Source: Betaproteobacteria bacterium (GTDB lineage: Bacteria > Pseudomonadota > Gammaproteobacteria > Burkholderiales > Rhodocyclaceae). From it: 64,000 nucleotides of DNA. Shown here piece after piece: positions 9,694 to 18,677 of this stretch (positions are counted from its first letter, which is position 1; each line of letters starts with the position of its first letter). The stretch covers positions 1 through 64,000 of the forward strand of contig WREP01000004.1 in the NCBI GenBank assembly GCA_009779265.1. Direction: 5' to 3'. A program made the translations under genes and the position numbers. A model generated the notes under the pieces. It was given only the letters and a program-made list of their open reading frames with translations. It had not been told where the DNA came from and did no database searches.

Positions 9694-11859
9694 ATGAGCG
9701 ACGCGGCGGACATTGGCGTTTCCGGATTGCGGGAGGACGTGATTCATCACGATCCGCTGCTCGATTGTCTGGTCGAATTGACGCGCATCCACGGCCGGCC
9801 AAGCACGCGGGCGACCTTGTCGGCCGGCCTGCCGCTGGAGCAGGGCGTGCTGACGCCTGCGCTGTTCGCCCGCGCGGCCAGCCGGGCGGGCCTGGCGGCC
9901 AAGCTGGTGCGGCGGCCGCTGGAACGCATCGACGAACTACTGCTGCCGGCCGTGCTGCTGCTCAAGGGCAATGAAGCCTGCGTGCTGCTCGGCTGGGACG
10001 AGAGCGGCGAAAATGCCCGGCTGCTGTTTCCGGAAACCGGGCAGGGCTCGGTCGTGCTCGGTCGCGGCAAATTGCTGGCCCGCTATACCGGCATCGTCAT
10101 CTTCGCCCGGCCGCATTTCCGTTTCGACCGGCGCACCCCGGAGGTCGGCCAGATCAAGCAGCGGCACTGGTTCTGGGGCGCCTTGCTCGACCAGCGGCAG
10201 GTTTACCGCGACGTGCTCGGGGCGGCCCTGCTGATCAGTGTGATGGCGGTGGCGCAACCGCTGTTCGTGATGAATGTCTATGACCGGGTGGTGCCCAACC
10301 GGGCCTTCGAGACCCTCTGGGTGCTGGCTCTGGGCGTGATGCTGGTGATTGCCGTCGATTTGACGTTGCGCCTGTTGCGCAGCCGTTTCATCGACCTCGC
10401 CAGCAGCCGCATCGACATTCAGTTGTCGGCCCGCATCATGGAGCGCGTCCTCGGCATCCGCCTCGAATCGCGGCCACAGGCGGTCGGCGCTTTTGCGGCC
10501 AATTTGCGCTCCTTCGAGACGGTGCGCGACTTCATTACCTCGGCCTCGGTGACGGCCTTGATCGACCTGCCTTTCGCCCTCTTGTTCGTGCTGGTCATCG
10601 CCCTGATCGCCTGGCAGATGATCATCCCGGTGCTGGTGGCGATTAGCTGCGTCATCATCTACGCCTACATCGTGCAGGCCAAGATGCACGCCTTGTCGGA
10701 AACCACCTACCGCGCCAGCGCCTTGCGCAACGCCACCCTGATCGAGAGCCTGACGGCCCTGGAGACGATCAAGACACAGGGCGCCGAGGGCGGCATGCAG
10801 TCGAAATGGGAGAAGTCGGTGGCCTTCACCTCGCGCGTCGGCAACCAGATGCGTTTCCTGTCGGCGACCGCCACCAATGGCGTGATGGAAGCCCAACAAC
10901 TGGTCAGCGTTTGCGTCATCATCCTCGGCGTGTATCTGATCGGCGACGGCAAGCTCAGCATGGGCGGGCTGATCGCCTGCAACATGCTGGCTTCGCGGGC
11001 GGTGGCGCCGCTCGGCCAGATGGTCGGCCTGCTCATGCAGTTCCACAATGCCAAGGTGGCGCTGACCTCGCTTGAGGATGTGATGACCAAGCCGGTTGAG
11101 CGGCCGGACGAGGAAGCCTTCGTGCATCGCCCTGATCTGCGCGGCAACATCGAGTTCCGCGATGTCGATTTCAACTACCCGAACAGTTCGGTGGCGGCCC
11201 TCAAGGGATTCAATTGCCGCATCAATGCTGGCGAGAAAGTGGTCATCATCGGCCGCATCGGCTCCGGCAAGACGACCCTGCAAAAGCTCCTGCTCGGCCT
11301 CTACCAGCCGAGTGCCGGCGCGGTGCTGGTCGATGGCGTCGATCTGCGCCAGCTCGATCCGGCCGACCTGCGCCGCAACATCGGCTACGTTTCCCAGGAC
11401 GTGACCCTGTTCTACGGCACGCTACGCGAGAACATCGCCATCGGCGCTTCCTACGCCGACGACGCCAGCATCGTCGCGGCGGCCGAGGCGGCGGGCTTGG
11501 CCGAATTCGTCAATCGCCATCCGGACGGTTTCGACATGATGATCGGCGAGCGCGGCGATTCCATTTCCGGCGGCCAGCGCCAGGGCATCGCCATCGCCCG
11601 GGCGCTGTTGCTCGATCCGCCGATTCTGCTCCTCGACGAGCCGACCAGCGCCATGGATTTCTCCTCGGAACGGCAGTTCAAGGAGCGTCTGCGCCAAGTG
11701 GCCGCGACCAAGACGGTGCTGATCGTCACTCACCGCAACAGCCTCCTCGATCTCGCCACCCGCGTCATCGTTGTCGATGACGGTCGCGTCGTTGCCGACG
11801 GCCCGCGCGATCAGGTCATTCAGGCGCTGCAAAGCGGCCGTATCGGGAGGGCGTCATGA
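9694..11859 (+). CDS. type I secretion ABC transporter, LapB/RTX type
   Basis: Inner-membrane exporter/ATPase of a type I secretion system. The 721-residue product has an N-terminal C39-peptidase-like domain (about 1-150) that I judge degenerate, because the Cys of an active C39 site is not visible. A six-helix transmembrane domain spans about 165-450. The ATPase has Walker A GRIGSGKTT near 519, signature ISGGQRQ near 623 and Walker B ILLLDEPT near 643. I chose the ATG at 9694 over one 15 bases upstream because GAGGAAAG precedes it. It overlaps the adaptor gene by four bases. No RTX or adhesin substrate lies beside it. Confidence 0.88.
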   Translation: MSDAADIGVSGLREDVIHHDPLLDCLVELTRIHGRPSTRATLSAGLPLEQGVLTPALFARAASRAGLAAKLVRRPLERIDELLLPAVLLLKGNEACVLLGWDESGENARLLFPETGQGSVVLGRGKLLARYTGIVIFARPHFRFDRRTPEVGQIKQRHWFWGALLDQRQVYRDVLGAALLISVMAVAQPLFVMNVYDRVVPNRAFETLWVLALGVMLVIAVDLTLRLLRSRFIDLASSRIDIQLSARIMERVLGIRLESRPQAVGAFAANLRSFETVRDFITSASVTALIDLPFALLFVLVIALIAWQMIIPVLVAISCVIIYAYIVQAKMHALSETTYRASALRNATLIESLTALETIKTQGAEGGMQSKWEKSVAFTSRVGNQMRFLSATATNGVMEAQQLVSVCVIILGVYLIGDGKLSMGGLIACNMLASRAVAPLGQMVGLLMQFHNAKVALTSLEDVMTKPVERPDEEAFVHRPDLRGNIEFRDVDFNYPNSSVAALKGFNCRINAGEKVVIIGRIGSGKTTLQKLLLGLYQPSAGAVLVDGVDLRQLDPADLRRNIGYVSQDVTLFYGTLRENIAIGASYADDASIVAAAEAAGLAEFVNRHPDGFDMMIGERGDSISGGQRQGIAIARALLLDPPILLLDEPTSAMDFSSERQFKERLRQVAATKTVLIVTHRNSLLDLATRVIVVDDGRVVADGPRDQVIQALQSGRIGRAS

Positions 11860-13373
11860 ATCCCCAGCAACCACCTGCCAATGCCGGGCCGGGAAATCCA
11901 CCCCAGCGCGGAGCGCCCACCGACCCTGCACGGATACCCAGTCCTGACCAGAAGCCCGGTTCTGAAAAGGGTCACGGTTTTGCGAAGACGCTTGCTCTTG
12001 CCAAGGCGCTTGCTTCCAACAAAGCGCCCGACCCCGGCAATACGCCTGCTCGCCCGCCGAGCCGCGAGGAGAGCGAAAGCCTCGATTTCGCTACCGACGC
12101 CGATCTCGCCATATTGCGCCAGGAGCCGCTACGGGCGCGGATGCTGCTGCGCATCATCGGTATCGTCGTCGTCGTCTTCATTTTGTGGGCTGCCGTGGCG
12201 CAGCTCGACGAAGTGGCGCGCGGCGAGGGCAAGGTCATTCCCTCGCGCCAGGTACAGGTGCTGCAAAGTATCGACGGCGGCCTGGTGGCCGAGATCCTGG
12301 TGCAGGAGGGCGACATCGTGCAGCCCAATCAGTTGCTGATCAAGATCGACGAAACGCGCTTCGTCTCCTCGGTCAAGGAGAACCAGTCGCAGGCGCTGAC
12401 CCTGATGGCGCGAGTGGCGCGCCTGCGGGCCCTGTCCGACGGCAAGGATTTCGTGCCGCCGCCGGAAGTGCTGGCGGCGGAGCCGGAAATCGTCGAGCAG
12501 GAGCGTCAGATATACAACGCCAAGCGCGAAGAATTGCAGGCCAAGGTGTCGATTGCCAAGCAGCAGTTGGCGCAGCGTTATCAGGAACTGAACGAGGCGC
12601 AGGCGCGGCGCGCGCAGGCGGCGCAGGGTCTGGAACTGACCGCGCGCGAGTTGGCGGTGACGCAGCCCCTGATCAACTCCGGCGCCGTTTCCGAGGTCGA
12701 ACTGCTGCGCCTGGAGCGCGACGTTTCCCGGTATCGTGGCGAGCGCGACATGGCCTCGGCCCAGATCACCCGGGTTCAGGCGGCGATCGGCGAAGCCCAG
12801 CGCAAGATCGACGAGGTCGAGCTCTCCTTCCGTAATGACGCCGGGCGCGAATTGTCCGAAGCCGTCGGCAAGCTCAGTAGCCTGACCGAAGGCGGCGTGG
12901 CCCTGTCCGACCGGGTCAAGCAATCGTCCATCCGCTCGCCGGTCAAGGGCACGGTCAAGCGGCTCCTGGTCAATACCGTCGGCGGCGTCGTCCAGCCGGG
13001 CAAGGACATGATCGAAATCGTGCCGCTGGAAGACACGCTGCTCCTCGAAGCCCGCGTCCAGCCGCGCGACATCGCCTTCCTGCGGCCGGGTCAGCAGGCC
13101 ATGGTCAAATTCACCGCCTACGATTTTGCTGTTTACGGCGGCCTTGAAGGTACACTCGAACTTATCGGCGCCGATACCGTTACCGACGAGAAGGGCAATG
13201 CCTTTTACATCGTCCGTGTGCGCACCAACCGTCCGGGATTCGGCAGCACCAATCTGCCGATCATCCCCGGCATGGTCGCCGAAGTGGATATCCTGACCGG
13301 CAAGAAAAGCGTCCTCACCTATTTGCTGAAGCCGGTACTGCGTGCCAAACACGTAGCCCTCTCGGAGCGCTAG
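11856..13373 (+). CDS. HlyD/LapC-family membrane fusion protein of type I secretion
   Basis: Periplasmic adaptor linking the ABC exporter to an outer-membrane TolC-like channel, which is not encoded here. The 505-residue protein has an unusually long Pro/Ala/Lys-rich cytoplasmic N-terminus (about 1-90), one membrane helix near 96-116 (IIGIVVVVFILWAAVAQ), the lipoyl-like half motif ARGEGKVIPSRQVQVLQS, a long coiled-coil hairpin, then the second half motif RSPVKGTVKRLLVNT and a C-terminal beta-barrel. It starts inside the transporter stop codon. Confidence 0.9.
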   Translation: MNPQQPPANAGPGNPPQRGAPTDPARIPSPDQKPGSEKGHGFAKTLALAKALASNKAPDPGNTPARPPSREESESLDFATDADLAILRQEPLRARMLLRIIGIVVVVFILWAAVAQLDEVARGEGKVIPSRQVQVLQSIDGGLVAEILVQEGDIVQPNQLLIKIDETRFVSSVKENQSQALTLMARVARLRALSDGKDFVPPPEVLAAEPEIVEQERQIYNAKREELQAKVSIAKQQLAQRYQELNEAQARRAQAAQGLELTARELAVTQPLINSGAVSEVELLRLERDVSRYRGERDMASAQITRVQAAIGEAQRKIDEVELSFRNDAGRELSEAVGKLSSLTEGGVALSDRVKQSSIRSPVKGTVKRLLVNTVGGVVQPGKDMIEIVPLEDTLLLEARVQPRDIAFLRPGQQAMVKFTAYDFAVYGGLEGTLELIGADTVTDEKGNAFYIVRVRTNRPGFGSTNLPIIPGMVAEVDILTGKKSVLTYLLKPVLRAKHVALSER

Positions 13374-13375
13374 TC

Positions 13376-13987
13376 ATGCAACACTGGTTCATAGATCGTC
13401 AATCCACCGTCTTGCCGAACTGGCGCGAGGCGCTGCCGGAGGCTCGCTGTCTGGCCCGCGCCCAGCAGGCGGCGGCGATCGGCCCCGGCATCCTGTGGTT
13501 CCGCCAACGGGCCGGAGAAAGCGTCGGCGACGTGCTGCCCGCCGGCCCCTTGGCCGCCGGGCAGCACTGGGTGCTGCTCAGCGACGAACCGAGCGATGCC
13601 ACCGTGCTCGCCGCCCTGACTGCCGGCGCCGCGGCCTGCTGCAACAGTTATGCGGCGCCGGAAGTGCTGCGCCAGGTGGCGCTGGTCGTCGCCAACGGCG
13701 GCCTGTGGGTTGGCCGGAGCCTGCTCGGCCGGGTTGTCGGCGGCAGCGCCCGCATTCTCGAACGGCAACGCAAAGCCGCGCCGGCCGACAACTGGTCGGC
13801 GCGGCTGAGCGAACGCGAAATCGAGGTTGCCAAGCTTGTCGCCGCTGCCGCCAGCAACAAGGAAATCGCCCGCCGGCTCGATATTTCCGAGCGCACGGTC
13901 AAGGCTCACCTGACCTCTGTTTTTGAAAAACTCCACCTGCGCGATCGTCTGCAACTCTCACTGCGCGTCAACGGCCTGTCACTCTGA
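13376..13987 (+). CDS. LuxR-family regulator with degenerate receiver-like domain
   Basis: Transcription regulator of 203 residues. The C-terminus (about 143-195) is a clear LuxR/NarL helix-turn-helix: LSEREIEVAKLVAAAASNKE then IARRLDISERTVKAHL. The N-terminal part resembles a response-regulator fold (LAALTAGAAACCNSYAAPEV resembles the end of a receiver domain) but no phospho-acceptor Asp in the normal context is visible, so phosphorylation is doubtful. It begins two bases after the secretion adaptor gene and is probably cotranscribed, suggesting it regulates the secretion system or its unseen substrate. Confidence 0.82.
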   Translation: MQHWFIDRQSTVLPNWREALPEARCLARAQQAAAIGPGILWFRQRAGESVGDVLPAGPLAAGQHWVLLSDEPSDATVLAALTAGAAACCNSYAAPEVLRQVALVVANGGLWVGRSLLGRVVGGSARILERQRKAAPADNWSARLSEREIEVAKLVAAAASNKEIARRLDISERTVKAHLTSVFEKLHLRDRLQLSLRVNGLSL

Positions 13988-14021
13988 CGCGGCGGCAGTT
14001 CGCTCGCGGTCGCGCTCCGGC

Positions 14022-14720
14022 TTACTTGAGTTCTGCCGCCAGGTGCGCGACGCAGGGAATGTGGATGCTCTTGCCGTCTACCTCGATCAGTCCGAGAGAG
14101 CTCAATTCGTGCAGGATGCGCGAAAAATGTTCCTGCGTCAGACTGAGGCGGGAGGCGATGACGCCCTTGGTCACCGGCAACTCGATGACGACGTCGTCGC
14201 GGTGCTGGTCGGCCTCGGGAATTTCGTGCAGCAGGTAGCCGATGATGCGCTGCTTGCCGGATAGCAGCGAGTAGCTTTCGACATCGAGCATCAGTTGGTG
14301 CATGCGCATCGCCAGGCCGGCGAGCATCTTGCGCCCGAATTGGGGATCTCCCTCCAGCTCGGCGAAAATGGCGGCTTTCGGCACATGCAGCAGGAGCGTG
14401 TCGTTCAGGGCCTGGGCTGAAACCACATGCGGCTTGTCGAGAAACATGACCGCCTCGCCGAAACTATGTCCCGGCTCCATGATCTGAACCACCTTCTCGA
14501 TCCCTTGGGTCGAGGTGAAGAAAAGCTTGACCCGCCCGTAGATCACGATGTGGAAGCCATTGCTGGGGTCGCCGCGATAAAAGAGTATGTCGCCTTTCTT
14601 GCAGCGTATTTCTCGCGCTGTCCGGGCAATCAGCGCCATATGATCCGAGTCCAGGCCATTGAATAGCGCAATGCGACCCAAATGGGCTTCAATGTTGATC
14701 GAGTTTTGCTCTGCCCGCAC
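14022..14720 (-). CDS. Crp/Fnr-family transcription regulator (Dnr-like), paralog 1
   Basis: 232 residues: N-terminal cyclic-nucleotide-binding fold ([30 protein letters not shown]) and a C-terminal winged helix ([20 protein letters not shown]). No N-terminal Fnr cysteine cluster is present, so it is more like Dnr/NnrR-type NO- or redox-linked regulators than oxygen-sensing Fnr; this is inferred from family and context. It is closely similar to the regulator at 43942 downstream of the nor genes. An FNR-type box (14784-14797) lies 64 bases upstream of its start. Confidence 0.88.
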   Translation of the reverse strand: MRAEQNSINIEAHLGRIALFNGLDSDHMALIARTAREIRCKKGDILFYRGDPSNGFHIVIYGRVKLFFTSTQGIEKVVQIMEPGHSFGEAVMFLDKPHVVSAQALNDTLLLHVPKAAIFAELEGDPQFGRKMLAGLAMRMHQLMLDVESYSLLSGKQRIIGYLLHEIPEADQHRDDVVIELPVTKGVIASRLSLTQEHFSRILHELSSLGLIEVDGKSIHIPCVAHLAAELK

Positions 14721-14783
14721 ACAGCCTCCTCGTCACTGCTGACAAAGAGCGAGTCACGGCGACCCGCTCCCGCGATGCCAATT

Positions 14784-14797
14784 TTGACATCCATCAA
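14784..14797. promoter_or_regulatory. FNR/Dnr-type box
   Basis: TTGACATCCATCAA matches the consensus TTGAT-N4-ATCAA with one mismatch. It lies between the divergent Crp/Fnr gene and miaA. It may serve autoregulation of the regulator gene; functional assignment is inference. Confidence 0.6.
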
Positions 14798-14836
14798 ATA
14801 TATCATGCTTGCGCAAGCCGGAAGCGCCGGGCGATC

Positions 14837-15811
14837 ATGCTAGCATTCGCCGCCATGATTTCCCCGCCGCTACCCCCCGCCATCCTGCTCATGGGCCCGA
14901 CCGCCTCGGGCAAGACCGCCGTGGCCCTGGCCCTGGCCGAGCGTTTTCCCGTCGAACTGGTCAGCGTCGATTCGGCGCAGGTTTTCCGCGACATGGATAT
15001 CGGCACGGCCAAGCCGGATAGCGCGACGCTGGCCCGCCATCCGCACCGCCTGATCGACCTCATCAGCCCGGAAGAAAGTTATTCGGCGGCGCGTTTTCGC
15101 ACCGACGCGCTGGCGGCGATGGCCGAGATCGCGGCGGCCGGCAAGGCGCCCTTGCTGGTCGGCGGCACCATGCTCTATTTTCGCGCCCTGCTGCACGGCC
15201 TGGCCGATCTGCCGCAGGCCGACGCCGCCTTGCGTGCCGAGATCGACGCCGAGGCCGCCGAACGGGGCTGGCCGGCGATACATGCCCGCCTCGCCGCGCT
15301 CGATCCGCTTACCGCCGCCCGCCTGCATCCGACCGACAGCCAGCGCCTGCAACGGGCGCTGGAAATCTGCCTGTTGAGCGGCCAGCCGATGTCGGAACTG
15401 CTCGCTGCCAGCGCGCGTCAGGCGCCGCCCTGGGATTTTCTCAGCCTCGCCCTGCTGCCTGGCGACCGTGCCGCGCTACACGCGCGCATCGCGCGGCGTT
15501 TCGATGCCATGCTGCTGGCCGGCCTCGACGACGAACTCCACCGCCTGCGCCAGAAATACACGCTCAACCTGAACCTGCCGTCGATGCGCTGCGTCGGCTA
15601 CCGCCAGATGTGGCAGGCGCAGGAGGGTCTGCTATCGCGCCCGGAAATGCGCGAGCGCGGCATTTATGCCACGCGCCAACTGGCCAAGCGGCAGATTACC
15701 TGGATTGGCAATTCCTTCACCGCCGAGCGCTTCGACTGCCTGGCGCCCGATCTGGCCGATCTCGTCAGCCGCCGCGTCGATGGCTTTCTCACCGCAACGG
15801 CGCCAGGCTGA
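14837..15811 (+). CDS. miaA: tRNA dimethylallyltransferase MiaA
   Basis: Adds the dimethylallyl group to A37 of tRNAs reading UNN codons. The P-loop GPTASGKT is at residues 20-27, followed by [18 protein letters not shown], the prenyl-acceptor region [16 protein letters not shown], and the tRNA-binding region [11 protein letters not shown] and [12 protein letters not shown]. Length 324 is normal. Start is uncertain: ATG 14837 or the ATG 18 bases later (MISPPLPP); neither has a strong Shine-Dalgarno. Convergent with the zinc-ribbon cluster. Confidence 0.94.
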   Translation: MLAFAAMISPPLPPAILLMGPTASGKTAVALALAERFPVELVSVDSAQVFRDMDIGTAKPDSATLARHPHRLIDLISPEESYSAARFRTDALAAMAEIAAAGKAPLLVGGTMLYFRALLHGLADLPQADAALRAEIDAEAAERGWPAIHARLAALDPLTAARLHPTDSQRLQRALEICLLSGQPMSELLAASARQAPPWDFLSLALLPGDRAALHARIARRFDAMLLAGLDDELHRLRQKYTLNLNLPSMRCVGYRQMWQAQEGLLSRPEMRERGIYATRQLAKRQITWIGNSFTAERFDCLAPDLADLVSRRVDGFLTATAPG

Positions 15812-15825
15812 GCCGGCATCGGGAG

Positions 15826-15853
15826 AAAAAACCGGCGCCACATTGGGCGCCGG
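15826..15853 (-). terminator. rho-independent terminator, minus strand
   Basis: Stem CCGGCGCC/GGCGCCGG with a 6-base loop, followed on the minus strand by TTTTTT. It lies 22 bases past the stop of the membrane zinc-ribbon gene and ends that minus-strand cluster. Confidence 0.85.
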
Positions 15854-15874
15854 GAGCAATGCTTTTGGCGGCGC

Positions 15875-17125
15875 TTACGTGAGCTTGTAGCCGCAGTTGC
15901 CGCAGAACCTGTCGTCGGGCGTCACGGTTTCGTGGCAGCCGGGGCATGACAGAGCTTGCTGCTGATCTGCATCGCGCCGATCCTGTTCAGCTTCCGCCAT
16001 GGCCCCAGCCTCGGCCTCCAGCCGGGCCGCTTCCCGTTCCGTGGCCTCCTGTTCGGCCTTGCGCCGCGCGGTTTCCTCGGCGGCCAAGCGGGCTTCTTCC
16101 TCTTCGGCTTTGCGGCGCGCCGCCTCCTCGGCCTTCGCGGCCCGCGCCTGCTTGACCTGCTCGGCGGCGGCCACGGCGCGGTTCCTGGCGTCCTCGGCGC
16201 GCTGGCGCACCGTGCCGATAAGACCGTCGAGCGCGCCTTCGGCATCGGCGGCGTCCACGCCTTCCCGTACCTGCAAGTACACCAGATTCATGCCCATAAT
16301 CATGACCTGAACCATGAGCGCGCCGACGACCATGAACATGGCGGCAAGCCCCAGAACCAGTCCCGCCATGTTGCCGCCCGCGAACATGCCGATCAGGGAA
16401 GAAACATTGCCGCCGCCGCCGATGATGGCCGCCGCCATGGCGGTCAGGGCGAGACTGGCGGGCACAAGGCCGGAAAAGAGCAGCATGCTGATAATGCCGA
16501 TGATGATGTAGAGCACCAGTTCAAGCAGCACCACCTCGACCAGCCGCTGGCGCGCGATGCCCAGCACATTGGCCAGGGCCGCCTTGAATGTCAGGCCGCT
16601 CCAGACCGCCGGGGCGAACAGCGGATAGATGACCCAGAACAGCGCCACGAGGGCCGCGCCCGCCGCCAGCACCAGAAGGGGATGGACGACGAAGGCGAGA
16701 ATGGCGCCAAGCGCGGGAATCTTGCAGAGCAAGTAGAGCAGCGCCGCCACGAGCATGAAGGCGATGACCGCGATCAGCAACACGACCGCGAACAGCAGGA
16801 ACTTGGGAATGCAGGCCAGACCGAAGGTGAGGGCGTCGCCGAACGAGCGCGCCGGCTCGTTCCTGGCCTTGTCCATAAGCATGACGCCGACGGCGGAAAT
16901 GCCGCCCATGACGACGATCGCGGCGGCCAGGGCGAAGATCAGGACGACGATGCCGCCCGTGAAGCCGCCGATGGCTGTGCCCAGCAACTGGCCGACCAGG
17001 ATGACGGCAAAGGCCAGCAACAGGGTGAGAAAACCCAGCAGCATGGGGCGCCACTGGGTCATGCCCTCGCCCGCGCGCGCCAGGGTGGCGAAGCGGACTT
17101 CGCCGAGAATCTGATTTGCTGCCAT
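15875..17125 (-). CDS. multi-pass membrane protein with coiled coil and C-terminal zinc ribbon
   Basis: Unrecognised 416-residue protein. Residues about 28-285 form six or more hydrophobic segments with Gly- and Ala-rich spacing; about 290-380 is a highly charged Ala/Glu/Arg coiled coil (repeated AEEAARRKAEEEEARLAAEE-like sequence); the end is a single zinc ribbon CPGC-x10-CGNCGYKL. It is last in a three-gene minus-strand cluster with a lipoprotein and a second zinc-ribbon membrane protein, and is followed by a strong terminator. Function unknown; the arrangement suggests an envelope complex with cytoplasmic zinc-ribbon contacts. Confidence 0.8.
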   Translation of the reverse strand: MAANQILGEVRFATLARAGEGMTQWRPMLLGFLTLLLAFAVILVGQLLGTAIGGFTGGIVVLIFALAAAIVVMGGISAVGVMLMDKARNEPARSFGDALTFGLACIPKFLLFAVVLLIAVIAFMLVAALLYLLCKIPALGAILAFVVHPLLVLAAGAALVALFWVIYPLFAPAVWSGLTFKAALANVLGIARQRLVEVVLLELVLYIIIGIISMLLFSGLVPASLALTAMAAAIIGGGGNVSSLIGMFAGGNMAGLVLGLAAMFMVVGALMVQVMIMGMNLVYLQVREGVDAADAEGALDGLIGTVRQRAEDARNRAVAAAEQVKQARAAKAEEAARRKAEEEEARLAAEETARRKAEQEATEREAARLEAEAGAMAEAEQDRRDADQQQALSCPGCHETVTPDDRFCGNCGYKLT

Positions 17126-17167
17126 ATTCCGTCCCCCGTGAATGAAATGATGAAGCGCCGGTTGCGC

Positions 17168-17773
17168 TCAGGGCTGAAGCTGCCCGCTGATGGGGCCCGG
17201 CTGGATGGTGTAGCGCTCGCTGCCCGCCGCTAGCGTGCGGTCGACGTTCTTGCGCACCGCCACGGGCTTGCCGCTCGCGGTCTGGGTCGTGCCGGTGGCG
17301 GTGTTGACGCGGCGGGCACGGACATCGGCCTCCGCCTGATCGACCACGATGCTGGACGAACCGCGGCTGTCGGCCAGTTCATTGGCCAGATTCTTCAGCG
17401 CCTCCATGGCGCGCGTGTATTCGGGACGGCTCTTGGCGGCCAGCGGCAGGGTGACGCTGACGGATTCCAGCGCCTGCATCTTGCGTTTTTGCTCGCTTTG
17501 GCCGTCGCTGATCTCGACATCCGCCAAACGCACGTTGCCGGCCACGGCGCGCTGGCCTGACGGCAGACCTTGCATGGCGCTTACAGCCTGCTCCTGGGCC
17601 GCGCGCGCCTGCTGGATCTCATGATCGAGAACGGCCTGTAACTTGCCGAAACGTTCGTCCTGCGTCTGACAATCACGCGACAGCTTGCAACTCAGGTTGT
17701 TGGAGGCGTTCTCCAGCGTGGCGCAGCCGCCGACGAGCAGGGCGGCGCAGGTGATCAGAGTGAGATATCGCAT
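17168..17773 (-). CDS. predicted lipoprotein with helical domain
   Basis: 201-residue exported lipoprotein of unknown function. The signal peptide MRYLTLITCAALLVGGC ends in a lipobox (LVGGC, Cys17). The mature part begins with two more cysteines (SCKLSRDC) that could form a disulfide, then a Gln/Glu/Ala-rich helical stretch (residues about 40-130), and a C-terminal region ending in SERYTIQPGPISGQLQP. It is the middle gene of the zinc-ribbon cluster; the genes lie 42 and 70 bases apart on the same strand. Confidence 0.75.
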   Translation of the reverse strand: MRYLTLITCAALLVGGCATLENASNNLSCKLSRDCQTQDERFGKLQAVLDHEIQQARAAQEQAVSAMQGLPSGQRAVAGNVRLADVEISDGQSEQKRKMQALESVSVTLPLAAKSRPEYTRAMEALKNLANELADSRGSSSIVVDQAEADVRARRVNTATGTTQTASGKPVAVRKNVDRTLAAGSERYTIQPGPISGQLQP

Positions 17774-17843
17774 GGCAGGCTCGGGTCATGGGCGCCAAGG
17801 CGCGGCCCGCTTGGGCCGTTTTCTGGCGCGGTAAGGTTGGCGT

Positions 17844-18557
17844 TCAATCCAGCAAATCGTTCAATGTGGGCTTGGGTCGGTTTTGCGGGGGCGGGTTGGG
17901 TTGCGCCGGTCTGCTGGCGGGCGGCGCCGGCTCGGAAGCGGATTCGGACGGTAACGCGCTCGGAGGCTGCTCGGGCGTCGCGGCAGCGACGGGCGTCTTG
18001 TCCTGTTCCGCCTTGCCCTGTTCCTTATCCTGTTGCGAAATGGCGTTGCCGCTGGGGGCCGTGTCGGTCGGGCTGGCGGATTGATCCGGCTTGCGCGCCA
18101 GGAACAGGCCGCCAAGGCACACGACGATCAGCAGCGCCGCGATGAGGGCCCATTTGATCCAGGGCTGGCCGCCCGCAGCGCCTGCGCGGCTGTTAGAAAC
18201 CGTGCCCTGTTGCGCGTAATCAAGCGGCGGGGTCGCCACGGCAGAGGCAGCGGCATCCGGCGTGCTGCGCGGATCGGCTGCCGGCGCTGCGATTACAGGC
18301 GGCGCAGCGGCAAGCGGCGCAGCGGCAAGCGGCGCATCGGCCAGCGGCGCATCGGCCAGCGCGGGTGCGGCTGGCGGAAAAGTGTTTCCGCATTGCGGGC
18401 AGAATTTGGCCTGCGGTTTGCACAGCGCATGGCAATGGGCGCAGGACTTCTCGTCGGCGTCGACTTGCGGCGTCGGCGCGGCCTGCCGGGCAGCGCCACA
18501 ATGGTTGCAGAACTTGGCGGTTACAGCGATGGGATTGCCGCACTGTGAACAATTCAT
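17844..18557 (-). CDS. double zinc-ribbon single-pass membrane protein
   Basis: 237-residue protein of unknown function. The N-terminus carries two zinc ribbons (CSQCG-x9-CNHCG and CAHCH-x9-CPQCG). Then comes an Ala/Pro-rich linker containing a five-residue repeat (APLAD/APLAA), one membrane helix (WALIAALLIVVCLGGLFLA) and a Pro/Ser/Glu-rich tail ending in PTLNDLLD. I start it at the ATG at 18557 because the first zinc ribbon begins at once (MNCSQCG); the upstream in-frame ATG adds 16 residues. First gene of the cluster, downstream of purM on the same strand. Confidence 0.78.
   Translation of the reverse strand: MNCSQCGNPIAVTAKFCNHCGAARQAAPTPQVDADEKSCAHCHALCKPQAKFCPQCGNTFPPAAPALADAPLADAPLAAAPLAAAPPVIAAPAADPRSTPDAAASAVATPPLDYAQQGTVSNSRAGAAGGQPWIKWALIAALLIVVCLGGLFLARKPDQSASPTDTAPSGNAISQQDKEQGKAEQDKTPVAAATPEQPPSALPSESASEPAPPASRPAQPNPPPQNRPKPTLNDLLD
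18301..18360. repeat. four tandem 15-bp repeats inside a coding region
   Basis: Four contiguous 15-bp units: two copies of GGCGCAGCGGCAAGC then two of GGCGCATCGGCCAGC. They encode the APLAA/APLAD repeat in the linker of the double zinc-ribbon protein. Repeat number could vary by slippage without breaking the frame. Confidence 0.9.
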
Positions 18558-18677
18558 TTTTGTTGGCCTAAAAGCTGCGAACTGCGAACTGCGGAGTACT
18601 GCCAAGCGTGTCGATCCGAAACTTGGCTATCCTACTCTTGCTGGTCTTGATCCGGCAAGATCAAGGGTTGGCGGCAA

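Noticed and set aside
18301-18360. CRISPR-like repeats
   Set aside because: The units are contiguous with no spacers and stay in frame within a coding region.
18646-18665. Terminator between purM and the zinc-ribbon cluster
   Set aside because: CTTGATC/GATCAAG forms a hairpin, but no T run follows on the minus strand.
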